Numbered from the stretch's first letter, positions 17,901 through 25,300 are shown. The stretch: DNA of 64,000 nucleotides from M3007 sp033764075 (GCA_033764075.1 JANRJH010000028.1:83762-147761), one strand, 5' to 3'. Program-made: numbers and translations. Notes: generated by a model not told the origin, from the letters alone.

Positions 17901-18311
17901 TTACTCTGGCATCTTTTCGGCTTCTTTCGTTTTCAGCGGTTCGCTTCCAATCTCTTCAAAGTCGATGTACTCCGACTCGACCTGCTGCTTTTCCTGTGCT
18001 GCGGGTTCGGTGCGGATCGCATTCAGGAACAGGAACAACGCCACCACGGGAAAGGCGAGCACGCCCAGCAGGGTGTAAAAAATACCGGCCGGTATATTTT
18101 TGCGGTACACCGCTGCCAGCCACCGGAAGGCGTCGCGCACCACGGCGGGCTTGATGAGCAGGGTAAGCACCAACAGGATCGGCGAAATGTAAAAGAGCAG
18201 GGTGAACATCCATTTGAGGACATAAAACGTGGCGACCAGCGCCAGTATGGCAAACAACAGGCAGCCGATGCCACCCATGCGGCTGCGCCTTCCGAATTGA
18301 TAATAGACCAT
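17901..18311 (-). CDS. small membrane protein, hypothetical
   Basis: This 136-aa protein of unknown function has three or four hydrophobic segments (residues about 14-32, 35-54 and 75-97). A short basic N-terminus (GRRSRMGG) and an acidic, proline-poor C-terminal tail (EKQQVESEYIDFEEIGSE) flank them. It follows the EVE-domain gene after 6 bases on the same strand, so the two are probably cotranscribed. No motif indicates a biochemical role. Confidence 0.6.
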   Translation of the reverse strand: MVYYQFGRRSRMGGIGCLLFAILALVATFYVLKWMFTLLFYISPILLVLTLLIKPAVVRDAFRWLAAVYRKNIPAGIFYTLLGVLAFPVVALFLFLNAIRTEPAAQEKQQVESEYIDFEEIGSEPLKTKEAEKMPE

Positions 18312-18317
18312 GATACT

Positions 18318-18731
18318 TCAAAGTTCGGTATTCCCGAGGGAAAGGAGCAGGAAAAATTCGTCGAAAGTAGCCGGCATAACCGACAAACGGCCATTGCGCA
18401 CCAGTCCGAACTGCTGGAGCGCCGGATGTGCCTTGATCTCGGCAAGCGGCACAGGCCGGTTCAGGGCCTTCACCGGCGCCAGGTCTACAGCCGACCAGTC
18501 GCCCTTTTCGGCCGTAGGATCGGGGTATGCCTCGCGCACCACCCGGGCGATGCCCACGATCTCCAGCCCGATGTTGGAGTGGTAGTACAGGCACAGGTCG
18601 CCGGTGCGCATGGCGCGCAGGTTGTTGCGGGCCTGGTAGTTGCGCACACCGTCCCAGCGGACCTGGCCCTCGGCCAGCAGTTGCTCGAAGGCGTAGACGT
18701 CGGGTTCGGATTTGACTAGCCAGTAGTGCAT
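18318..18731 (-). CDS. EVE domain-containing protein
   Basis: This 137-aa protein consists of a single EVE domain (PUA-like fold, thymocyte nuclear protein 1 family). It begins MHYWLVKSEPDVY and continues VRWDGVRNYQARNNLRAM, then GDLCLYYHSN, all hallmarks of the family. EVE domains bind modified bases such as 5-methylcytosine in nucleic acids and often occur in or near defence and restriction loci. The ATG at 18731 was chosen because the family starts here; the extended frame up to 18920 is not conserved-looking. It heads a two-gene operon and borders the accessory patch at 18.8-21.9 kb. Confidence 0.85.
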   Translation of the reverse strand: MHYWLVKSEPDVYAFEQLLAEGQVRWDGVRNYQARNNLRAMRTGDLCLYYHSNIGLEIVGIARVVREAYPDPTAEKGDWSAVDLAPVKALNRPVPLAEIKAHPALQQFGLVRNGRLSVMPATFDEFFLLLSLGNTEL

Positions 18732-18821
18732 GGTGTTGTTAGTTTTGGTGGGAGAGTGGGGGATGTGGTTTTCAGTAAGTACATACATATACCAAACATC
18801 ACTTTGTGATACATGACCACG

Positions 18822-18860
18822 AAAACGTGTATGCCTTTTGGCAAAAAGTATACACGTTTT
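18822..18860. repeat. inverted repeat at the left edge of the accessory patch
   Basis: The arms AAAACGTGTAT (18822-18832) and ATACACGTTTT (18850-18860) are perfectly complementary. The spacer contains a second small palindrome, TGCCTTTTGGCA. The structure sits directly after the Fic remnant's stop codon, so it could act as a terminator and marks the edge between accessory and core genes. Confidence 0.7.
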
Positions 18861-19062
18861 AAATTGGAGAAGTAAAGATGTGCAACAAAGGTTGATTGAT
18901 GTAAAAATTGCTACGGCCAAGTTTGTGTTTTTCCAAGAAACTATTTGCGGTCAGTTTTTCCAGATAGTGCGTAGCCGTCAACCGACTTACCCTAAGGTCA
19001 TCCATCACAAATTCAATTTTGGTATAGGGGTGTCGGAATAAGGTATTAAGGTTTCGGCCAAA
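18859..19062 (-). pseudogene. C-terminal remnant of a Fic/DOC-family protein
   Basis: About 67 codons are left of a Fic-family gene. The readable part (LNTLFRHPYTKIEFVMDDL, then VSRLTATHYLEKLT and LGRSNFYINQPLLHIF) is the winged-helix tail found at the C-terminus of many Fic AMP-transferases. The HPFxxGNGR catalytic core is absent. The similarity starts right after the stop codon of the RhuM-family gene, in a different frame, so the 5' part of fic was probably deleted at that junction. A short protein could still be made from an in-frame ATG at 19005, but there is no evidence of function. Confidence 0.65.
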
Positions 19063-19063
19063 C

Positions 19064-20074
19064 TCACTTACCCTTTTTCTTTTTCCCGGCACCCATTTCT
19101 TTTATGTCTGCCTCCAGTTGTTTCAGGCTTTCGACGTGTTCCAAAGCCTGTTGCTGCGCCCTGAATTTCTCATATTCCTTCCCGGCCATTTCATCGGCCA
19201 GTTCCTTGCGGATGCGTCCGGCGTGTTCCAACACTTCGCGTTCGTTGATGGTCAGAATATCGTTCAGGCGTTTGATCCAGTCCTTCATGTACATCGGCCT
19301 GCGCTGTTGGGCTTGCGCCTCAGCAAATGCGAGGTATTGTTCCACCAGCAAATTCAGGGCAGTGATTTCTTCGTCGTTCAGGTAGTTTTTGGCCACGGTT
19401 ACGTCGCCTTTGCGAACCTTGGCGCCTGCCCATGTGGTCAGTCCCATGTTGGGTTTGGCGGCGTCTGCCCTGTCATGGATTATTTCGGCAGCCGTCTTTT
19501 GGCTTACCGCCCAAAGCAGTTTGTTTTGAACGATCCTGAAAAACGCAACCGTTTGTTCATGGTCGGCATCGTAGTCTATGCTGGTGGCGTAAATGTCTTT
19601 CACCTTTTGGTAAAACACCTTTTCCGAACTGCGAATGTCCCGGATGCGGTTCAGCAGTTCATCAAAGTAGTTCATCTGCCCGGCGCGTTTCAGGCGTTCA
19701 TCATCCAGGGTAAAACCTTTAATGATGTATTCGCGGAGCCGTTGCGTGGCCCAAATGCGGAACTGTGTGCCCCGGTGGGAGTTTACCCGGTAGCCCACTG
19801 AAATGATCAGGTCGAGGTTGTAGTAGGCCAATGCCCGCTTTACGCTTCGGTTTCCTTCCTGTTGAACTGTCAAGTATTCCTTGACAGTTGCCGCTTCCTC
19901 CAATTCAGCTTCACTGTAAATGTTCTTAATGTGCAGACTGATATTCTGTTTCGTGGTTTGAAACAGTTCAGCCAACTGGTTCAACGTAAGCCAAACGGTT
20001 TCGCCTTCCATGCGGACTTCCACTTTGGTGTTTCCGTCCGCTGACTGATACAGGATGATCTCGCCTTGTTCCAT
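19064..20074 (-). CDS. RhuM-family protein
   Basis: This 336-aa protein belongs to the virulence RhuM family, first named in a Salmonella pathogenicity island and common on mobile elements. The N-terminal part (GETVWLTLNQLAELFQTTKQ, then NISLHIKNIY) reads like a DNA-binding winged helix. The core shows YNLDLIISVGYRVNSHRGTQ, FRIWATQRLREYIIKGF and LNDEEITALNLLVEQYL, diagnostic of the family. The C-terminus is a lysine-rich coiled segment. The ATG at 20074 follows a -7 element by 50 bases. The biochemical role is unknown; similar proteins accompany toxin, restriction and abortive infection genes. The local sequence is visibly more AT-rich than the core genes, consistent with transfer. Confidence 0.8.
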   Translation of the reverse strand: MEQGEIILYQSADGNTKVEVRMEGETVWLTLNQLAELFQTTKQNISLHIKNIYSEAELEEAATVKEYLTVQQEGNRSVKRALAYYNLDLIISVGYRVNSHRGTQFRIWATQRLREYIIKGFTLDDERLKRAGQMNYFDELLNRIRDIRSSEKVFYQKVKDIYATSIDYDADHEQTVAFFRIVQNKLLWAVSQKTAAEIIHDRADAAKPNMGLTTWAGAKVRKGDVTVAKNYLNDEEITALNLLVEQYLAFAEAQAQQRRPMYMKDWIKRLNDILTINEREVLEHAGRIRKELADEMAGKEYEKFRAQQQALEHVESLKQLEADIKEMGAGKKKKGK

Positions 20075-20124
20075 ATTGGGTATGCCATTTAGGTGACCGG
20101 TTTCAGCAGGCTTAGACTGCGCCA

Positions 20125-20132
20125 CAAAAATA
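20125..20132 (-). promoter_or_regulatory. -7 promoter element for the RhuM-family gene
   Basis: The minus strand reads TATTTTTG, matching TAnnTTTG. It lies between the displaced mnmE 3'-end copy and the RhuM-family start codon. Confidence 0.45.
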
Positions 20133-20151
20133 AACAAAAAATGTCAAAATG

Positions 20152-20215
20152 TTACTTTCCAATACAAAACTTCCCAAAAATATTCCCCAACACCTCCATC
20201 ACCCCGATCTCGCCC
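20152..20215 (-). repeat. direct repeat A: second copy of the mnmE 3' end (att-like)
   Basis: These 64 bases match 21914-21977, the last codons of mnmE, at 60 of 64 positions and in the same orientation. Read on the minus strand they encode the MnmE tail ending NIFGKFCIGK and a stop, with one residue changed (GVMEV instead of GVEEV). Beyond both ends the similarity stops at once. No mnmE coding sequence leads into this copy, so it is a detached fragment. It bounds the AbiE pair on one side. Confidence 0.9.
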
Positions 20216-20252
20216 AGCGGCATTTTACAAACAGGTAAACGCTTGCATCACA

Positions 20253-21044
20253 TCAGATTTTTTCGATTAATGCAGCCATGACCAATTCAAAGGCCTCTTG
20301 AGGATTGTAAGATGATGTTGGCCTGAGCAAGGCCATTGTATCGCCCAGGAACTCGGGGTCTTTCAATTTGGCTTCCAGGTTCAAGACAAATTCTCTTTGG
20401 CTGGGTGGTTCATCCACGGAAAAAGCCATGTACTTCCGGTAAGCGTGCAGCAACGATTCTTTATCCAATTCAGGCCTTCGCGACAAGGCGATGAATAAAT
20501 CGTACAGATCACGGCCTTTGCGTCGTTGATACAAAGCACGGAGTTTGGTGCTCAGCAGTTCTTCCAGTTTGTAGGTTGTAAGATTACAGGATCCAGAGAA
20601 CCAGGTGGATTCAACGGTAAACGGTAACTTTACTAAGCCAAGTACCGCGAAATGCTCTCTGCAATTTGTTTCTACCTTAAGCCGGAGTGTTTGGTTAGGT
20701 GGAAACTCCGACTCAAAACGGTAAACCAAAGTATTATTATTCGCTTTTTGTCTCCTTTGCGGTTCCCCCAAGAATGACAATCTTTCTCTTACCCTGTCTA
20801 TAACCGGGCCAAATGGTTCAGCAGTTATCTGTACCAGGTCAATATCCTCAGAATAGCGGGGTTGAGGGTTCAGATACAACTTATGCAGCGCAGTTCCACC
20901 CCGAAATGCCAACCGTTCTGCCAGCCATTCATCCGAGAATATTTCCACAAGGGCACGGCAAATCACCAGATCTTGTTCTACCTGTTCATTTGTTTGCCAC
21001 GGTACTTGTTGGCTCCATTCGGTGATATAGGCCTGCGGTATCAC
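20253..21044 (-). CDS. abiEii: AbiEii/AbiGii-family nucleotidyltransferase toxin
   Basis: This 263-aa protein is the toxin of a type IV (AbiE) toxin-antitoxin and phage abortive infection system. It has the DNA polymerase beta-type nucleotidyltransferase core: GGTALHK at residues 49-55 and SEDIDL at 65-70 hold the nucleotide and metal ligands, and KLRALYQRRKGRDLYDL further on is the conserved third motif. Studied AbiEii-type proteins inhibit growth, and related MenT toxins modify tRNA with nucleotides. The start is a GTG that overlaps the abiEi stop as GTGA, indicating translational coupling. The gene lies inside the mnmE 3'-end direct repeats. All catalytic motifs look intact. Confidence 0.9.
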   Translation of the reverse strand: MIPQAYITEWSQQVPWQTNEQVEQDLVICRALVEIFSDEWLAERLAFRGGTALHKLYLNPQPRYSEDIDLVQITAEPFGPVIDRVRERLSFLGEPQRRQKANNNTLVYRFESEFPPNQTLRLKVETNCREHFAVLGLVKLPFTVESTWFSGSCNLTTYKLEELLSTKLRALYQRRKGRDLYDLFIALSRRPELDKESLLHAYRKYMAFSVDEPPSQREFVLNLEAKLKDPEFLGDTMALLRPTSSYNPQEAFELVMAALIEKI

Positions 21045-21862
21045 TCGTCTATCTCAATTTCGGTGTTTACAATTACCTTCCAGCGGTTTTCGGATGAAAA
21101 GCCCTTGATTGTATGGGAAGCTTTTAAGGGTATTCGGAAGCAGTTTAATGGATGTGTTTTCATTGCTTCATATAGAGCGTCTGCGAGTTCGGGTTTGCCG
21201 CAAGCGAACTCCAACAGGTAACCTAAGCGCTGTAATGCGGTGGTCGAGGCATTATCCAATAATGCCCGGCTAAAGTCTGTTGGTTGGAGCACCTCGACCA
21301 GCTCATGCAAAACGGTAGCGGCCCGGTTGAGTCCGCCGATCCTTTTTTCAAATTGGATCAAATCTGTGGCTGTCAGCGCGGCTTTGGAAATGGTCAGGTA
21401 TCCGGCTTCTGTTTTTCGTTGCTCCAAAAGTTTTTCCGGGATCTGCTTCACGCTGATGTAGTTGATCTTCAGGCCTTTTTTATGGGTAGCGCGCAGCACT
21501 GGGAAGTTGGTCATGACAAAGTACTCCTGGGGTTGTTGGTGTGAAGCGCCATGATAAGCAGCCGCATTCAGCAAAGCCACATAATAGGGCCGTCCCAGAA
21601 ACTTCATGAAGGTATCCAGGAATAAATTGGGGGGTAGGATGCCTTTGCTTAAATACTGGGGGGGTATGATCAGGTAATATCCTTTGTAAATAGATAAGAT
21701 TTTGTTTTTGTCAGCCAGGCGCTTTAAGGCAAATTTTAGTGCAGTCTCACTTTGCCCGTCAAAATAATTCCGCAATGCAGACAATGCAAAACCATATCGT
21801 CCCATGGACAGTTGCAGATCAACCCATTTTTCGAGGCTGCTATTTGCTTTGGTGGGTTCCAC
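21041..21862 (-). CDS. abiEi: AbiEi-family antitoxin and transcriptional repressor
   Basis: This 273-aa protein is the antitoxin of the AbiE pair. The N-terminal winged helix spans about residues 15-75 (YGFALSALRNYF..., LKRLADKNKILSIYKGYYLI); the central and C-terminal parts (PYYVALLNAAAYHGASHQ, TDLIQFEKRIGGLNRAATVL) are the AbiEi domain that antagonises the toxin. In studied systems AbiEi binds inverted repeats in its own promoter and represses the operon. A 14-base inverted repeat lies directly upstream here. The start is GTG, 17 bases after a -7-like element, and the gene overlaps abiEii by four bases. It is complete. Confidence 0.88.
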   Translation of the reverse strand: MEPTKANSSLEKWVDLQLSMGRYGFALSALRNYFDGQSETALKFALKRLADKNKILSIYKGYYLIIPPQYLSKGILPPNLFLDTFMKFLGRPYYVALLNAAAYHGASHQQPQEYFVMTNFPVLRATHKKGLKINYISVKQIPEKLLEQRKTEAGYLTISKAALTATDLIQFEKRIGGLNRAATVLHELVEVLQPTDFSRALLDNASTTALQRLGYLLEFACGKPELADALYEAMKTHPLNCFRIPLKASHTIKGFSSENRWKVIVNTEIEIDE

Positions 21863-21868
21863 AAGTGT

Positions 21869-21915
21869 AATTTTTTGCGAAAGGTAGTGATTTATGATAC
21901 TTTTCGCAAAAAATT
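21869..21915 (-). promoter_or_regulatory. probable AbiEi operator: 14-base inverted repeat around the abiE promoter
   Basis: AATTTTTTGCGAAA (21869-21882) and its exact reverse complement (21902-21915) flank a 19-base spacer. On the minus strand a -7-like element TACCTTTC at 21886-21879 overlaps the inner arm, 17 bases before the abiEi start. The outer arm reaches the mnmE stop codon. The layout matches the autoregulatory operators known for AbiE systems; it could also fold as a hairpin after mnmE. Confidence 0.6.
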
Positions 21916-21977
21916 ACTTCCCAATACAAAACTTCCCAAAAATATTCCCCAACACCTCCTCCACCCCGATCTCCCCC
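21914..21977 (-). repeat. direct repeat B: mnmE 3' end (att-like), in-gene copy
   Basis: This is the copy fused to the intact mnmE gene and supplies its final codons. The last 18 bases read TTTTGTATTGGGAAGTAA on the minus strand, encoding FCIGK-stop. The partner copy is at 20152-20215. Confidence 0.9.
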
Positions 21978-23380
21978 GTGATCTCCCCCAGGGCGTACAG
22001 CGCCCGCCGGATGTCCTGCGCCACCAGATCGCCCGAAAGGCCGGCATCCATGCCTTGCAGCACGTCGGCCAGCGCGGCGTCGGCCCGGGTGAGGGCCTCC
22101 GCATGGCGGGCGTTGGCCACCACGGTCTGGTCGGGCGAAAAACCTTCACCCACGGCGGTGTCGAAGATTTTTTCCTTGAGGTATTCGATGTTTTGGCCGT
22201 TGAGGGCGGAGAGCGGGACGAGCTGTCCGGCGTGCAGGCCCACGGTATTTTGCGCCGGCGGGTCGGACTGCAGGTATGGGTGCACGTCTTCTGCGCCGGG
22301 GTCCACCAGCCACTCGGTTTTGAAGAAGGGGTTGCGGTCCATTTTGTTGCAGAGGAAGAGGAGGTTGCCCATTCCCTGTTCGACGTGGGCAGTATCGCGC
22401 AGGGCCTGCACGTCCTGGTACACCTCGGCGAGGGTCATGCCGCCGGTCACGTCCCACACGTACAACACGAGGGCGGCCTGGCGGATTTTCTCGTAGGTGC
22501 GCGCCACGCCGATGGCTTCGATCTGGTCTTGCGCTTCGCGGATGCCGGCGGTGTCGATGAGGCGGAAGGCGACGCCCCGGATATGCAGCACTTCTTCCAC
22601 GGTGTCGCGGGTGGTGCCGGGGATGTCGCTCACGATGGCGCGCTCCTCGTTGAGCAGGGCGTTGAGCAGGGTGCTCTTGCCGGCGTTGGGGCGGCCGGCG
22701 ATCACGGTGTTTACGCCGTGTTTGAGGGCGTTGCCGAGGGCGAAGGAGTCGCGCAGGCGGCCGGTGTGGGCGCGAATCTGCGCGACGAGTCCGCGCAACT
22801 CGGCGCGGTCGGCGAATTCTACGTCTTCTTCGCCGAAGTCGAGCTCCAGCTCCACCAGACTGGCGAAGTGCAGCAGTTGTTCGCGCAGTTGCCGGAGTTC
22901 GTGTGAGAAGCCGCCGCGCATCTGGCGCAGGGCCACGGCGTGGGCGACGGCGCTCTCGGCGGCGATGAGGTCGGCCACCGCCTCGGCCTGGCTGAGGTCC
23001 ATGCGGCCGTTGCGGAAGGCGCGCAGGGTGAACTCCCCGGGCTGGGCCAGTCGTGCGCCCCGGTGCAGCAGGAGCTGGAGCAGGGTCTGCTGCACAAACA
23101 CCGAGCCGTGGCAGCCGATCTCCACCACGTCTTCGCCGGTGTAGGAGTGGGGCCCCTGAAAGACGGTGGCCAGCACCTCATCGACGGTGTTGCCCTGCTC
23201 GTCCTCGATGCGACCGAAATGGGCCGTATGCGAGGGCTGGTTTTCGAGGCGTTTGCCCTTGAAAACAGCGTCGGCGATGAGGAGCGCGCGCGGACCGGAG
23301 AGCCGGATCACGGCAATGGCGCCCATGCCGGGAGGGGTGGCGACGGCGGCGATGGTGTCGGTAAAGTCGGGCAAGGTCAT
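21914..23380 (-). CDS. mnmE: tRNA uridine-5-carboxymethylaminomethyl synthesis GTPase MnmE
   Basis: This 488-aa GTPase acts with MnmG to install the 5-carboxymethylaminomethyl group on wobble uridine 34 of certain tRNAs. The N-terminal folate-binding domain starts TDTIAAVATPPGMGAIAVIR. The central GTPase domain is inserted in a helical domain, with G1 GRPNAGKS at residues 229-236, the G2/G3 region IPGTTRDTVEE and DTAGI, and G4 as NKMD. The C-terminal FCIGK carries the essential cysteine. The ATG at 23380 matches the family start; the frame further upstream is not conserved. The 3' end is duplicated downstream, so the gene marks an integration site. It is divergent from the membrane protein gene at 23491. 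Confidence 0.95.
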   Translation of the reverse strand: MTLPDFTDTIAAVATPPGMGAIAVIRLSGPRALLIADAVFKGKRLENQPSHTAHFGRIEDEQGNTVDEVLATVFQGPHSYTGEDVVEIGCHGSVFVQQTLLQLLLHRGARLAQPGEFTLRAFRNGRMDLSQAEAVADLIAAESAVAHAVALRQMRGGFSHELRQLREQLLHFASLVELELDFGEEDVEFADRAELRGLVAQIRAHTGRLRDSFALGNALKHGVNTVIAGRPNAGKSTLLNALLNEERAIVSDIPGTTRDTVEEVLHIRGVAFRLIDTAGIREAQDQIEAIGVARTYEKIRQAALVLYVWDVTGGMTLAEVYQDVQALRDTAHVEQGMGNLLFLCNKMDRNPFFKTEWLVDPGAEDVHPYLQSDPPAQNTVGLHAGQLVPLSALNGQNIEYLKEKIFDTAVGEGFSPDQTVVANARHAEALTRADAALADVLQGMDAGLSGDLVAQDIRRALYALGEITGEIGVEEVLGNIFGKFCIGK

Positions 23381-23459
23381 GGCTGAATCCCGTTTGGTGC
23401 GTAGGTGATGCAAATATGCGCCAATCCGCATGCGCCGGGAATATTTTTCGCAAAGGCAG

Positions 23460-23467
23460 TACTTTAG
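23460..23467 (+). promoter_or_regulatory. probable -7 element for the 448-aa membrane protein
   Basis: TACTTTAG differs from TAnnTTTG at one base and ends 23 bases before the ATG at 23491. Confidence 0.35.
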
Positions 23468-23490
23468 CCCTGAAATCAGCAAATGAACGT

Positions 23491-24837
23491 ATGGAAGGAA
23501 ATACGCCGGACAGCACCGAGGAGCAGGTCGCCCTGCTCGATTCCCAAACCTGGAGCCTGGAGATGACCATCTCCGGCGCCGCCACGTTTGCGGTTTCTTT
23601 CTTGCCGGGCTGGATTGAATACGGACTCGAATACTACCTGGACAACCTGGCGCCCTCCAATAACAATTTTTCCCTTGTTTTTCCCGTGTTGGCCTACGCC
23701 TTTTTCAAGGTGACGGCCTGGCTGCTCATTTTTACCTTTGTCGCTCACCTGTGTCTGCGCGCCCTGTGGGTGGCAGCGGTCGGTTTGCATTCTGCCTATC
23801 CGCAAGGCATTCAATACGACAAAATACCCAATATCAGCGAGCAATACCGGGAGGTCGCCCGGACCTACTACGGCTCTCTTTCGGGGTTTATCCGGCGCCT
23901 CGATCTGCGCTGCAACCGCATCTATGCGCAGGCGTTCATGATGGCCATGAGCCTGTGCGCCATTGGGCTGATCTACCTGTTGCTTTTTGTGGGCATCCTC
24001 GTTTTGAACCGTTTTATCGGGATGGAGTGGATAGAAAAAATTGGCCTGGTGGCGTATGTTCTCTTTTTGGTGACCATGTTGCTTGTACTGTCGGTAAAAT
24101 CGCTGTCCAAAAAATCCAGACACGCCGAGCGTTATAACCTCGCCGCTGCCCGCTTTCAATTGCAAATGGGCCGCTCCATGATGCTGTTTTTTTCCGACCC
24201 GCTGCAGTACCTGAGCCTGACTTTCATGAGCAACACGACCGCCCGGCGATACTACGGGACGGTGGCTTTTATTGCGTTGTTCATGATGGTGGCCGGAATG
24301 GGGGTCATGTTCCGCAAAATGGCCGAACTGCGCAACAGAACCATCGGGCTGCGGACGTTCGACAGCCAAGGCAGCCCGGCCAACCGGCTTTTACTTGCCC
24401 AATACGACAACCTGCGCCCCGACGGCGCCGGCCCCGCCAATGTGTCCATTCCATCCGATGTGATAGACGGGCGCATGCTGCCTGTGTTTGTAAAATATGC
24501 CTATTACCTCGACGCCCGGTTGAAAAACACCTGTGGTACCCCAACCGACGACGAGCGCGCTGCGCAACTGCCCAAAGCGGTGGCCCGCCAATACCGCGAC
24601 AGCGTTCACCTGGCCTGCTTCCGGCAATTCTACCGGGTGACGCTGAACGACACCGTGCCGCTCGAGGCCGAATGGCTGTACACGGAAAAAAACGGCTTAC
24701 GGGGCCTGGTGGCGTATTTCGACACGAAATCGTTTCCGCCCGGCAGAAACCGGTTGTTGGTTCAGGTGCCCACGGAATCCCGACCCGATTCGCTGGAGGT
24801 TTTTGGCGTTGTGCCTTTTTGGTATGCGCCGAAGTGA
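23491..24837 (+). CDS. polytopic membrane protein, hypothetical
   Basis: This 448-aa protein was not recognised. The N-terminal third has hydrophobic segments near residues 28-45, 60-95 and 150-175, and more follow near 185-210 and 265-285, giving about five or six membrane spans. Between them is a soluble loop (IQYDKIPNISEQYREVART). After the last span, about 150 residues form a mostly polar domain, probably periplasmic, ending VFGVVPFWYAPK. The pattern AHLCLRALWVAAVGLHSAYP resembles Bacteroidota-specific hypothetical proteins, but no function can be given. The ATG at 23491 fits the promoter spacing; the frame continues upstream to 23416 without a plausible leader. Confidence 0.65.
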   Translation: MEGNTPDSTEEQVALLDSQTWSLEMTISGAATFAVSFLPGWIEYGLEYYLDNLAPSNNNFSLVFPVLAYAFFKVTAWLLIFTFVAHLCLRALWVAAVGLHSAYPQGIQYDKIPNISEQYREVARTYYGSLSGFIRRLDLRCNRIYAQAFMMAMSLCAIGLIYLLLFVGILVLNRFIGMEWIEKIGLVAYVLFLVTMLLVLSVKSLSKKSRHAERYNLAAARFQLQMGRSMMLFFSDPLQYLSLTFMSNTTARRYYGTVAFIALFMMVAGMGVMFRKMAELRNRTIGLRTFDSQGSPANRLLLAQYDNLRPDGAGPANVSIPSDVIDGRMLPVFVKYAYYLDARLKNTCGTPTDDERAAQLPKAVARQYRDSVHLACFRQFYRVTLNDTVPLEAEWLYTEKNGLRGLVAYFDTKSFPPGRNRLLVQVPTESRPDSLEVFGVVPFWYAPK

Positions 24838-24854
24838 CTGCTGATGCGTGCACC

Positions 24855-24891
24855 AAAAAAAAGATCCCGGCTGCGACGTTTCACAACCGGG
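24855..24891 (-). terminator. intrinsic terminator on the minus strand
   Basis: On the minus strand CCCGGTTG and CAGCCGGG form an 8-bp stem with one G-T pair, closing a 10-base loop. The sequence AT(C) and eight T residues follow. It terminates transcription coming from about 25.29 kb, where a minus-strand promoter element is visible. Confidence 0.65.
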
Positions 24892-25288
24892 GTTCTCGCC
24901 TATGAAGCATAAGACATCTGAACCAAAAGGAGGGTCGCTGTCCGCGGGTAAGCGGTCTGCGAACGGATGAACGCGCGCCAGGCGCCGGCACAAGGCGGCT
25001 GTCTGGATTCGCGGCAAAAGAGAGCAGTGGGGAAAGTGGATCGCTGGAAAGCACAAAGCCCGGCCGGCATGGCAGCGCCGAACGGGGCAGGTGAAATCAA
25101 TCAGTGTCGCGTGCGCACCAAACGCACTGCGTACACGGGGACAATCGAGCGATCAGGGAAAATGCGGAGGAAAAACCGCACATGCGCAAGGCGCACAAGG
25201 AAGGTAGGAAAAATCCTGTTCATGGGATGGTAACGGTTGAGTGATCAATCGGTGTAAGTGATCGGATTACGGTAGTTCGTCAAGAACT
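24863..25288 (-). ncRNA. predicted minus-strand transcript of unknown type
   Basis: This 619-base gap between the membrane protein gene and hutU holds a complete-looking minus-strand transcription unit. It has a -7 element TACATTTG at 25300-25293, a hairpin AGTTC/GAACT at the expected 5' end (25288-25274) and an intrinsic terminator at 24891-24855. A 40-codon basic reading frame begins with an ATG at 25223 and ends in TGA at 25101. The same frame continues after the TGA for another 66 codons. No RNase P, tmRNA, SRP or 6S hallmark was recognised. It could be a structured RNA, a small protein mRNA or the decayed end of an element. Confidence 0.4.
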
Positions 25289-25292
25289 GTAG

Positions 25293-25300
25293 CAAATGTA
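25293..25300 (-). promoter_or_regulatory. -7 promoter element for the predicted minus-strand transcript
   Basis: The minus strand reads TACATTTG, matching TAnnTTTG exactly. No annotated minus-strand protein gene lies downstream before the terminator at 24855. Confidence 0.5.

Noticed and set aside
18732..18920. N-terminal extension of the EVE-domain protein.
   Set aside because: The added residues include no conserved sequence, and the family starts at MHYWLVKSEP.
20216..21913. An integrase, relaxase or replication gene inside the mnmE-flanked segment.
   Set aside because: Only the two AbiE genes fit; the remaining gaps are under 60 bases.
24863..25288. RNase P RNA, tmRNA, SRP RNA or 6S RNA in the 25-kb gap.
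   Set aside because: None of the conserved core sequences of these RNAs was found on either strand, so the transcript was left as unknown.
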